Positions 55,568-62,685 of a stretch of DNA of 64,000 bases are shown piece by piece. Source of the DNA: Denitrobaculum sp965232285 (GTDB lineage Bacteria; Pseudomonadota; Alphaproteobacteria; Kiloniellales; Kiloniellaceae); assembly GCA_965232285.1 (NCBI GenBank), contig CBDDPL010000004.1:2294001-2358000 (forward strand). Reading direction: 5' to 3'. Under the pieces are notes generated by a model. It was given only the letters and a program-made list of their open reading frames with translations, did no database searches and had not been told where the DNA came from. Position numbers and translations under genes: made by a program. Numbering within the stretch: position 1 is the stretch's first letter; each line of letters starts with the position of its first letter.

Positions 55568-56609
55568 CACCGAACCTTCTCTCTATAGCCGCTTCGACGG
55601 GATCCGGCGGCGCCGCCGCCTGCTGACCGGCCTGCTGCTGCTCGCCACGCTGGCCAGCCTCGTCTTGGATCTTCAGGCCGGGCCGGCAGCGCTGGACCTG
55701 GGCGATGTTGTCGCCGGTCTTCTCGATCCCGATGCCCTGGAGCTGCGGCAGCGCATCATCCTCTGGGAGGTCCGCCTGCCGGACGCCCTGATCGCACTTG
55801 CCGTCGGCGCGGCGCTCGGACTGGCCGGCATCGAGACCCAGACCATTCTGGATAATCCGCTGGCCAGTCCCTTCACACTCGGCGTTTCCTCGGCCGCGGT
55901 GCTGGGTGCCAGCGTCGCCATCGTCCTGACCCCTTCCCTCGCCTATCTGCCCGAGGCGGCGGTCCTGCCGGTCTCAGCCCTGGTTTTCGCCCTGGGCTCG
56001 GGCAGCTTTATTCTCCTGGTGGTGCGCTTTTGTGGTGTGGGCCGAGAAACGGTCGTCCTCTTCGGCATTTCCCTGGTCTTTCTCTGCAATGCCTTGACGG
56101 CCGCGCTGCATTTCTTCGCCGACGCCGACGCCATTCAGCAGATCGTCTTCTGGACCATCGGTAACCTGACACGCGCAGGCTGGCTCGAGGTGGGGATCGT
56201 CGCGGCCTGCTTCCTCGCCGTCCTGCCCTTCAGCCTGCGGCATGTCTGGCTGCTGACGCTGCTGCGCGGCGGCGAGGCCCATGCCCGCAGCCTGGGTATC
56301 GATGTGGCTGCCTTACGCACCTGGGTCATCCTGCGAAGCTGTGTCCTCGCGGCTTTCGCCGTCTGCTTTGTCGGCACTATCGGCTTCGTCGGACTGGTCG
56401 GCCCGCATATCGCGCGCCTGCTGCTGGGCGAGGATCACCGCTTTCTGGTCCCCGGTTCGGCGCTCTGCGGTGCGCTGATCCTGTCGCTCGCGTCCTTTCT
56501 TTCCAAGATCCTGTTGCCGGGCGTCATCATACCGGTCGGCATCCTGACCGCCGTGGTCGGCGTTCCGCTCTTGCTTGGTCTTTTGTTCCGTCAGAGGGGC
56601 AGGCCATGA
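55560..56609 (+). CDS. FecCD family ABC transporter permease
   Basis: A 349-residue permease with about ten membrane segments. The start is a GTG at 55560 that overlaps the binding-protein stop; in-frame sequence upstream is within the previous gene. FecCD signatures are LWEVRLPDALIALAVGAALGLAGIETQTILDNPLASPFTLGVSS (about 50-95) and FVGTIGFVGLVGPHIARLLLGEDHRFLVPGSALCGA (about 260-300). It probably forms a homodimer because only one permease gene is present. Confidence 0.94.
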   Translation: MIDTEPSLYSRFDGIRRRRRLLTGLLLLATLASLVLDLQAGPAALDLGDVVAGLLDPDALELRQRIILWEVRLPDALIALAVGAALGLAGIETQTILDNPLASPFTLGVSSAAVLGASVAIVLTPSLAYLPEAAVLPVSALVFALGSGSFILLVVRFCGVGRETVVLFGISLVFLCNALTAALHFFADADAIQQIVFWTIGNLTRAGWLEVGIVAACFLAVLPFSLRHVWLLTLLRGGEAHARSLGIDVAALRTWVILRSCVLAAFAVCFVGTIGFVGLVGPHIARLLLGEDHRFLVPGSALCGALILSLASFLSKILLPGVIIPVGILTAVVGVPLLLGLLFRQRGRP

Positions 56610-57406
56610 ATACACCGGAGCACGGAACGGCTTTTCAGGTCTCGGGAGTCACTGCCGGCTATGGCAAACAACCTGTCTTGAAGGAGGTGACTTTACCTTC
56701 ACTGGCTTCCGGCGAACTCCTGGGCCTGCTGGGCCCAAATGCCTCGGGGAAGTCCACACTTCTGCGTTGTCTGTCGCGCGAAATGGCCTGTGAAGGAGAG
56801 ATCCTGCTGGATGGAAAGCCGCAACAGGCCTACCGGCACGGCGAATGGCAGGCGAAAGTCGCCAGCATGCCCCAGGCACCGCCCGCGCCTTCAGCCCTCA
56901 TGCCGACCGAACTGATGTGGAGCACGGCCCGCGCGCTGTCACTCGATCTCTCGGATTTCGAACTCGCCGGCAAGATCGAAGGCATCTTCCATCGTTTGGG
57001 TTTGATAGAGGCCGCGCTCTCCCCCCTCCACAGCCTCTCCGGCGGCAAGCGCCAACTCGTCGGCCTGGCGTTGGCGCTCATCCGCGATCCGCTCCTCCTC
57101 CTCCTGGACGAGCCGACCTCGGCCCTGGACCTGCACTGGCGGATGGTCGTCCTGGATCTGCTGCGCGAAGAACTGCTCAGCCGTGGCGGAATCGCCGTGG
57201 CTGCGCTGCACGACCTGGATCTGGCGGCACGCTACTGCGATCGGCTCGCCCTTCTGCAGGACGGCCGGATCATCGCAACCGGGCGACCGGAAGACGTCCT
57301 GACACAGGAAAACCTGAGAGCGGTCTATCGGATCGAGGCTGAGGTTTATCGTGGCCCGAACGACCGACTCGCCATCGACATCGAACGGCCGGTCAGCAGT
57401 GTATAA
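56606..57406 (+). CDS. Iron-complex ABC transporter ATP-binding protein
   Basis: A 266-residue ATPase of the FecE/FhuC type. Walker A GPNASGKST is at about 39-47, the signature LSGGKRQLVG at about 150-159, Walker B LLLLLDEPTSALD, and an H-loop in AALHDLDLAARY. Its ATG overlaps the permease stop (ATGA), completing the binding-protein/permease/ATPase operon. The last 61 bases overlap the convergent lysE-like gene. Confidence 0.95.
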   Translation: MNTPEHGTAFQVSGVTAGYGKQPVLKEVTLPSLASGELLGLLGPNASGKSTLLRCLSREMACEGEILLDGKPQQAYRHGEWQAKVASMPQAPPAPSALMPTELMWSTARALSLDLSDFELAGKIEGIFHRLGLIEAALSPLHSLSGGKRQLVGLALALIRDPLLLLLDEPTSALDLHWRMVVLDLLREELLSRGGIAVAALHDLDLAARYCDRLALLQDGRIIATGRPEDVLTQENLRAVYRIEAEVYRGPNDRLAIDIERPVSSV

Positions 57407-58029
57407 ACCCCAAGCCCCAACAGCACGGCGCCGCTGAAATACTGCACCCAAGCGCCTTGCAGCAAAAATCCATACCGGCCGCGATCACTCAAGCAACGCC
57501 GCAGGCCACCGGCCAACAGTGCGTAGCCGCCGTCGGTCATCATCGCAAGGGCGGCATAGAGCAGGCCAAGCAGCAGAATCTGAAGCGGCACGGCGCCCAG
57601 AGCCGGATCGACGAACTGCGGCAGGAAGGCCAGAAAGAAGACCGCAATCTTCGGGTTCAGAACGCTGACGACCACCCCATCGCGGAAGATCCGTCCCGCC
57701 GGCAACGGACTGGCGGCGGTGATCTGACCTGCCGCCGTCCTGCGGGCGGAGAACAGAGCTTTCAAGCCGAGATAGATCAGGTAGCCCGCGCCCAACAGCC
57801 GCACGGTCTCGAAGGTCGTGGCGGAGGTCAGCAGGATCGCCGAGAGCCCGGCCACCGCCGCCGCGCCATGCGCCAAGACACCGACCGAAAGCCCCAAAGC
57901 CGAGATCAGACCGGCCCGGGTCCCCTGCCCCAGCGTCCGCGCCATCACGTAGAAGACCCCCGGTCCCGGGAGGACGAGAACGATCAGCGCCGCCGCGACA
58001 AAACCCAAAAGCAGAGTGCCGTTCAACAT
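57346..58029 (-). CDS. LysE family exporter
   Basis: A 227-residue membrane protein of the LysE/RhtB amino-acid exporter family, about six hydrophobic segments. The N-terminus has the family motif FVAAALIVLVLPGPGVFYVMARTLGQGTRAGLISALGLSVG, with VLNPKIAVFFLAFLPQFVDP near 130-150. Substrate is unknown. It converges with the ABC ATPase gene and the two coding ends overlap by 61 bases, so no terminator separates them. Confidence 0.9.
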   Translation of the reverse strand: MLNGTLLLGFVAAALIVLVLPGPGVFYVMARTLGQGTRAGLISALGLSVGVLAHGAAAVAGLSAILLTSATTFETVRLLGAGYLIYLGLKALFSARRTAAGQITAASPLPAGRIFRDGVVVSVLNPKIAVFFLAFLPQFVDPALGAVPLQILLLGLLYAALAMMTDGGYALLAGGLRRCLSDRGRYGFLLQGAWVQYFSGAVLLGLGVYTLLTGRSMSMASRSFGPR

Positions 58030-58087
58030 AAGCTGCTCCCTTATTGGCCCGAGAGCAGCTTACATCATCCCACCGAGTTCGCCCCAG

Positions 58088-58846
58088 TCAGATCGATCCG
58101 GCCTCGACCATATAGTTGTTGGCGCTGCACATGGCCGCATCGTCGGAAGCCAGGAACACCACCATCCGCGCGACATAGACCGGTTCGATCAGATCCGGCA
58201 GGCACTGACGCTTGCGATGTGCTTCTATCGCTTCTTCGGTTACCCAAAGAGTCTTCTGCCGCTCGGTCATGATCCAGCCGGGTACGACCGTGTTGACCCG
58301 GATCCGGTGATCGCCCAGGTCGCGGGCCATTGTGCGTGTCAGGCCGTGCACCGCCGCCTTGGAGGTGGCGTAGGCCGGGAAGCCGCCGCCGGCCTCCCAC
58401 CAGGAGTTGGAGCCCATATTGATGATCGAGCCGCCGCCCGCCTCGATCATACCCGGCGCCACCGCCTGGATCGCAAAGAACATATGCCGCAGGTTGGTCG
58501 CGACCCGCTCGTCAAAATACTCGGCGGTCAGATCCTGCCAGGAATGCCGGTCGTCGCGCGCCGCGTTATTGACCAGGACCGCCGCCGGCCCGAGGCGTTC
58601 CTGCAGCCTGGCGAAAGCGGCCTTCAGGGCCTCGATGTCCCGCAGGTCGCAGATCTCATAGGTCACATCCGCGCCCAGCTCGTCCGCCAGCGCTTTGCTG
58701 CCGTCTTCATCCAGATCGATGAAACCGATCCGCGCCTTTTGCGCGGCGAAAGCGCGCACGATCTGCTCGCCGATTCCTGACGCGCCGCCGGTGATGAAAA
58801 CGGTCTTGCCTTCAAGGCTGGGGTAGATGGCAAAGCGATTGGTCAT
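58088..58846 (-). CDS. SDR family oxidoreductase (sugar dehydrogenase-like)
   Basis: A 252-residue short-chain dehydrogenase with TGGASGIG near 18-25, an NAD-type Asp in FIDLDEDG, LVNNAARDD, and catalytic YATSK. The insert NSWWEAGGGFPAYATSK and the MTERQKTLWVTEEAIEAH segment recall the xylose/galactose dehydrogenase subgroup. The ATG at 58846 follows AGAGGT and is preferred to an in-frame GTG three codons upstream. It is divergent from the aldo/keto reductase gene; a joint role in sugar or aldehyde oxidation is possible. Confidence 0.88.
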   Translation of the reverse strand: MTNRFAIYPSLEGKTVFITGGASGIGEQIVRAFAAQKARIGFIDLDEDGSKALADELGADVTYEICDLRDIEALKAAFARLQERLGPAAVLVNNAARDDRHSWQDLTAEYFDERVATNLRHMFFAIQAVAPGMIEAGGGSIINMGSNSWWEAGGGFPAYATSKAAVHGLTRTMARDLGDHRIRVNTVVPGWIMTERQKTLWVTEEAIEAHRKRQCLPDLIEPVYVARMVVFLASDDAAMCSANNYMVEAGSI

Positions 58847-58855
58847 AGGACGCAC

Positions 58856-59190
58856 CTCTGGTTTCAGAAACAGGGAAAAGAAGAGACGGGATGAGAAAGG
58901 GAAGGCTTATTCTAGCGAAGCCGGCGGCGGCCTGTCGCGGTGAAAAGTCGCTTGATCACCTGCGTTTCAATCACGGTTAATTGAGGCTCGGCGCCCTCGT
59001 AAAACCTGTATAGGTTGCGGCGCCTTTGCAAAGCTGCAAAATATCACGTCTACGCTACCTTTCCTCGTTTTCGACAATCCGGACTGCTTCAACCTGCCGA
59101 CCGGTTGTCTCGCCAAAACTGCTTCTATCCGAAAGTACGTGGCCACAACGGGAAAGCTGTGCGCAAAAGCAATGAAAGGGACGAATCACA
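58856..59190. other. 335-base divergent intergenic region
   Basis: Upstream region of both the SDR (minus) and the aldo/keto reductase (plus). No gene, palindrome or clear promoter pair was recognised beyond a purine-rich leader on each side. Confidence 0.5.
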
Positions 59191-60195
59191 ATGCAGAAAC
59201 GAAAGATCGGCCAAACGGAGATTGAAGTCGACGTACTCGGCGTCGGCGGCGCCCCTTTTGGCGGAAACTTCGCGACGCTGGGGCGCTCGGATGCCGCGGA
59301 GATCCTGGAAACCGCGCTGACCGCCGGCATCACCTACGTGGACACCGCCCCTTTCTACGGCTTCGGCCGTTCGGAGCGGGTGGTCGGCGACCTGCTGCGC
59401 GGCAAGCCTTACGTCCTTTCCACCAAGGTCGGACGCCTGCTGCTGCCAGGCGCGGCGCCGGATCCCATGGCCTACGGGATGATCGAGCCTCTGCCTTTCC
59501 ATCCGGTCTATGACTACAGTTATGACGGCGTCATGCGTTCCTTCGAGGCGAGCCTGCAGCGCCTCGGCCTGGACCGCATCGACATCCTTATGGTCCACGA
59601 CATCGGTGAGTTCCAGCACGGCGCGGAGGACAACGCGCGTCATTTCGGTGAGTTGAAAGACAGCGGCTACCGTGCCATGGAAGAGCTCAAAAAGGCCGGA
59701 CAGGTCAGCGCCATCGGCCTGGGGGTGAACGAAAAGGAAGTCTGCCTCGCCGCCCTCGATATCGGCCAGTGGGACGTCTTCCTGCTTGCCGGGCGCTACA
59801 CCCTGCTGGAGCAGACGCCGCTCGGCGATCTTTTCCCGGCTTGCCGGGCCGCCGGCACCACGCTGATCTGCGGCGGTCCCTTCAACTCCGGCGTTCTGGT
59901 CGGACGGGAAATGTGGAATTACGCCAAAGCCCCGGAAGACATCGTCACACGGGTCACGAAGCTCAAGGCCGTCGCGGAGGCCCACGCCGTGCCCCTGCCG
60001 GCCGCCGCCCTGCAGTTCCCCATCGCCCACCCGCTGATCTCCAGCGTCATCCCCGGCTCCCGCTCGGCCGCGGAATTCGAAGGCATTCTGGAGTGGGCAC
60101 GCCATCCGATCCCGGCGGCCTTCTGGACGGATTTGCGGGACCAGGGCCTGCTCGATCCTGAAGCCCCGCTGCCGGAAGAGAACCCTTATCTCTGA
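59191..60195 (+). CDS. Aldo/keto reductase (L-fucose/pyridoxal dehydrogenase-like)
   Basis: A 334-residue NAD(P)-dependent TIM-barrel oxidoreductase. Catalytic tetrad residues are Asp51 and Tyr56 (VDTAPFYGFG), Lys79 (LSTKVGR) and His136 (MVHDIGE). The subgroup pattern (FHPVYDYSYDGVMRSFEASLQRLGLDRIDI) fits the D-threo-aldose/L-fucose dehydrogenase and pyridoxal dehydrogenase branch. The ATG follows AAAGGGACG. The neighbouring SDR of sugar-dehydrogenase type supports a sugar oxidation role, but no kinase or transporter is present. Confidence 0.9.
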   Translation: MQKRKIGQTEIEVDVLGVGGAPFGGNFATLGRSDAAEILETALTAGITYVDTAPFYGFGRSERVVGDLLRGKPYVLSTKVGRLLLPGAAPDPMAYGMIEPLPFHPVYDYSYDGVMRSFEASLQRLGLDRIDILMVHDIGEFQHGAEDNARHFGELKDSGYRAMEELKKAGQVSAIGLGVNEKEVCLAALDIGQWDVFLLAGRYTLLEQTPLGDLFPACRAAGTTLICGGPFNSGVLVGREMWNYAKAPEDIVTRVTKLKAVAEAHAVPLPAAALQFPIAHPLISSVIPGSRSAAEFEGILEWARHPIPAAFWTDLRDQGLLDPEAPLPEENPYL

Positions 60196-60209
60196 TCGAG
60201 AAAGCGCGA

Positions 60210-60235
60210 GCGAGGCGCTTCAAAAGGCGTCTCGC
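60210..60235. terminator. Hairpin between convergent AKR and nitrilase genes
   Basis: GCGAGGCGC (60210-60218) pairs with GCGTCTCGC (60227-60235), 9 bp with one G-T pair and an 8-base loop. The right arm is inside the last codons of the nitrilase-family gene. No T-run is seen; it may serve both directions weakly. Confidence 0.45.
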
Positions 60236-61056
60236 TTCTCACTCCGCGCATCCTCGACTCGCTTTTCCTGATAAATCTCACCAAGCCGGGCCTTACGCCG
60301 CCAGGGACGCGCGCGCCGCAGTTCGATTTCCCAGCGCGGGTCGGCCGGGTCGATCTCTAGAATCGTGACAGAAGGTCCGCCCGGCTCTCCCTGGGCCAGA
60401 ACTTCGCCGTTCGGCCCGGCGATCAGGCTGCTGACCTGCGCATGCCTGGCGTTTGCCGGAATAGAGAGGCTCACCCAGAGCTTATTGAGATGCGCGTGCG
60501 CCCGGGTCAGCAGCCGGTCATCGGGAACATCGCTGTAGCTCGAAAGCAACACCACATCCGCGCCGGCTTCCTCGTAGGCACGGAAGACCTCCGGAAAGCT
60601 GATCTCGATGCAAAGGGCGCAGCCGAGACGGATGCCATCGACCTCGAAGAGGACAGGTCGGAATCCCGGCGTAAACCAGTCGTTGACTTCGGAGTTGGAG
60701 AGGAAGCGCTTATCGTAGCGCTCCTGTAACTGCCCCTGCTCATTGATGATGTAGAGACTGTTGTGCGGCCGCGTTCCGGGCTTCAACAGGTGGGCAGAGC
60801 CGAGCACCACCCAGAGTCCGAGTTCCCCGGCCAGCGCCGCCGTCACCTCCAGTTCCCGGCGCAGAAGCGGCCAGTCGACATCCGCCCAGTCCTTGATCTC
60901 GCTCTTGCTGTATCCGGAGGCTGCCCCTTCCGGAAACTGGACCAGCCGCGCGCCCAACTCCCGCGCTTCACGCATCTGCGCCCGGATGACCTCGCCGTTC
61001 TTTGCCGGATCGGCGGTGATGGGCGTTTGCGCGACGGCTATCCTGGTACTTGCCAT
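60220..61056 (-). CDS. Carbon-nitrogen hydrolase (nitrilase superfamily)
   Basis: A 278-residue amidase-type protein. The Glu-Lys-Cys triad is seen: Glu in LVQFPEGAASGYS, Lys in ERYDKRFLSNSEV, and Cys in LGCALCIEISFPEVFRAY. WVVLGSAHL and the SIPANARHAQVSSLIAGPNGEVLAQG segment are family-like. The substrate is unknown. Its ATG directly follows the stop of the DUF1444-like gene (TAGATG), so the two are co-transcribed. Confidence 0.9.
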   Translation of the reverse strand: MASTRIAVAQTPITADPAKNGEVIRAQMREARELGARLVQFPEGAASGYSKSEIKDWADVDWPLLRRELEVTAALAGELGLWVVLGSAHLLKPGTRPHNSLYIINEQGQLQERYDKRFLSNSEVNDWFTPGFRPVLFEVDGIRLGCALCIEISFPEVFRAYEEAGADVVLLSSYSDVPDDRLLTRAHAHLNKLWVSLSIPANARHAQVSSLIAGPNGEVLAQGEPGGPSVTILEIDPADPRWEIELRRARPWRRKARLGEIYQEKRVEDARSEKRDAF

Positions 61057-61923
61057 CTATTCGAACAGAACGAAGCGGCCGTTTCGGTAAACAAGCAGCC
61101 GTTCAGTGAGCGTATAGACTTCAACTTCCGTTGCTTCGACGACGATATTCCTCATGGAGGCCAGACCTTCCGCATCTTCGCTGCCGGTCACCACAAGTAT
61201 CCCGCGCGCAGGTACGGCAACCACGATCTCACCCTCCACCGGAAGCTGCCCGCTCTCCCACATCTTGGTAAACAGCAGAAGGCTTGCCTCGTAGTCACCA
61301 CCGGCAGAGAGCATGTAGAGACCTTCGCCTCCCCTGGCTTCAAGCGGCGGCAGCAGTGCTTTCAGATTAGCGACCGCGCGTTCCAGCCGGTCATCGCTCC
61401 CAAAGCCGATATCAACCAGATCCTGCTCGCTGACGAAGCGCATTCTGGTATCCGAATCTTCCGCATAGACGACGATGAGCTCAGAATTCAAAGCCTCGTG
61501 GGCAGGGTCCTCCCAGTTATCAAGGCTCGAGCCCTGATCGAGGATCGATTGCCGTATCTCGGGGATGTAATTGACATCCTTGATAACTGGAACGATGCGC
61601 GACGGATCGATGTCATCGTCGCGGGAACTTACCTGGTCTATCCACCCGGCAATGTAGGTCGCGATGATGGCGTCCCGCGTGTCTGGGTAGGCGGTGTAAG
61701 ACTTGTATGCGTTATCGAGGTAGATCTGCAGTTCCTTTTCATCTGGGGTCACAGCCTGCAGATGGAGATAGCCTGCCTTTCGGATCTCAAGATCAGGCGC
61801 TTGAGCGCTGAACTCGCTCAAAACCTTATCTGCGAACGCCTCCTCCGACAGCAGTTCCTGTGCAGCAATCGTGCTGAAGCCTAAAGCAAGAAAAAGGCCT
61901 ATCGCCCAGAGTGTCGTCCGCAT
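61057..61923 (-). CDS. Secreted DUF1444-like protein
   Basis: A 288-residue protein with a signal peptide (RTTLWAIGLFLALGFSTIAAQ, about 2-22). The rest resembles the DUF1444/YtpQ family: LVPVIK-like RIVPVIKDVNYIPEI, NSELIVVYAEDSDTRMRFVSEQDLVDIG, and a terminal strand YRNGRFVLFE. YtpQ proteins are normally cytoplasmic, so an exported form is notable. Function unknown. The ATG at 61923 is preferred over a TTG two codons upstream. Confidence 0.75.
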   Translation of the reverse strand: MRTTLWAIGLFLALGFSTIAAQELLSEEAFADKVLSEFSAQAPDLEIRKAGYLHLQAVTPDEKELQIYLDNAYKSYTAYPDTRDAIIATYIAGWIDQVSSRDDDIDPSRIVPVIKDVNYIPEIRQSILDQGSSLDNWEDPAHEALNSELIVVYAEDSDTRMRFVSEQDLVDIGFGSDDRLERAVANLKALLPPLEARGGEGLYMLSAGGDYEASLLLFTKMWESGQLPVEGEIVVAVPARGILVVTGSEDAEGLASMRNIVVEATEVEVYTLTERLLVYRNGRFVLFE

Positions 61924-62038
61924 GATCAAAGTCCGAAAGCTGAAAAAGAGCAGAAACTGCTTGAGCGTCGAGCCTTGTCTTTCGGCGGATAGGAGTCAAC
62001 CGGGCGTTGTCGGCGAAGCCCGAAAAGAGACTGGCGCT

Positions 62039-62353
62039 CTAACTCGCCCCCAGGCGCGCCAGAATCTCGCCGGGAATGCCATAGTGCTTGATCGGCTGGT
62101 CGTGTTTGGCGAAGCCGCTGAGTTCGCGCTGAATGAAATAGCCGTAGACCGCATCGGAGGCGGCCTGTAGCGCCGCCGGGCGCGCCTCATCGTCCTTCGC
62201 CAGCGCGCGCAGCGCTTTGAGAGTCCGTTCCACCTGTTCGCCCGCACGGCCGAGCGCGGCCGCCTTTTCGCCGGCGATCTCGTAGTCGAGAACGCTCGCG
62301 CCGGTTTCGACACTCAATCCCGGCGCCAGGTTCCGTGGCAGGCGCAGCGACAT
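62039..62353 (-). CDS. Small conserved protein, DUF6665-like
   Basis: A 104-residue helical protein: GASVLDYEIAGEKAAALGRAGEQVERTLKALRAL, then DAVYGYFIQRELSGFAKHDQPIKHYGIPGEILARLG. This matches my recollection of DUF6665, a family of unknown function in alphaproteobacteria. No signal peptide or motif indicates a role. The stop is 109 bases from the DUF1444-like gene. Confidence 0.7.
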   Translation of the reverse strand: MSLRLPRNLAPGLSVETGASVLDYEIAGEKAAALGRAGEQVERTLKALRALAKDDEARPAALQAASDAVYGYFIQRELSGFAKHDQPIKHYGIPGEILARLGAS

Positions 62354-62438
62354 ATCTCCATCCCGTTCCGCTGGTCTCAGCTTTTGGTAACCAGCCTGAG
62401 CGGAGATGACAAGCAGCTTGGCCTGATCTTGATCCAGC

Positions 62439-62467
62439 TTGACAAAAACCTACCGAAAGCGTTGGAT
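62439..62467 (+). promoter_or_regulatory. Promoter for the SAM-II/metY transcript
   Basis: A consensus -35 TTGACA (62439-62444) is followed after 17 bases by TTGGAT (62462-62467), a weak -10. The expected start, about 62473, coincides with the first base of the riboswitch. Confidence 0.6.
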
Positions 62468-62473
62468 GACCGA

Positions 62474-62523
62474 AGCGCCGATTTGAAGCACAGCTTGCGG
62501 GCGCTCTACAAATCCGGCTAAAG
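62474..62523 (+). ncRNA. SAM-II riboswitch aptamer upstream of metY
   Basis: The SAM-II fold is visible: stem AGCGCC (62474-62479) with GGCGCT (62500-62505), and loop GATTTG (62480-62485) pairing with CAAATC (62509-62514) to make the pseudoknot. The conserved CTTGC in the loop (62494-62498) and GCTAAAG (62517-62523) at the 3' side are also present. SAM-II riboswitches are found mainly in alphaproteobacteria before methionine genes, which fits metY 163 bases on. High SAM would lower expression. Confidence 0.9.
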
Positions 62524-62535
62524 CGAGCGGATTCG

Positions 62536-62572
62536 ACCGCCCAGCTATAGCTGCGGCGGTTTTTTGTTTTTT
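62536..62572 (+). terminator. Intrinsic terminator of the riboswitch leader
   Basis: ACCGCCCAGC (62536-62545), loop TATA, GCTGCGGCGGT (62550-62560): a 10-bp stem with one bulged C. TTTTTGTTTTTT (62561-62572) follows. It lies between the SAM-II aptamer and metY and no upstream plus-strand gene needs it, so it is probably the expression platform. Confidence 0.9.
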
Positions 62573-62685
62573 CTGTGCGGGTGCGCCGGCTTAATGGCAA
62601 TGCCTCCCGCCACCGTTATTCCAAGGTGCCTTCTCGGTCGGCGAGAGACCATGAGGCCAAGAAAAAGATTGAAGGGACGAACAGC

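Noticed and set aside
62187..62600. 137-codon minus-strand frame across the metY leader
   Set aside because: It runs through the terminator and riboswitch and overlaps the DUF6665-like gene in another frame; Arg/Ser-rich composition.
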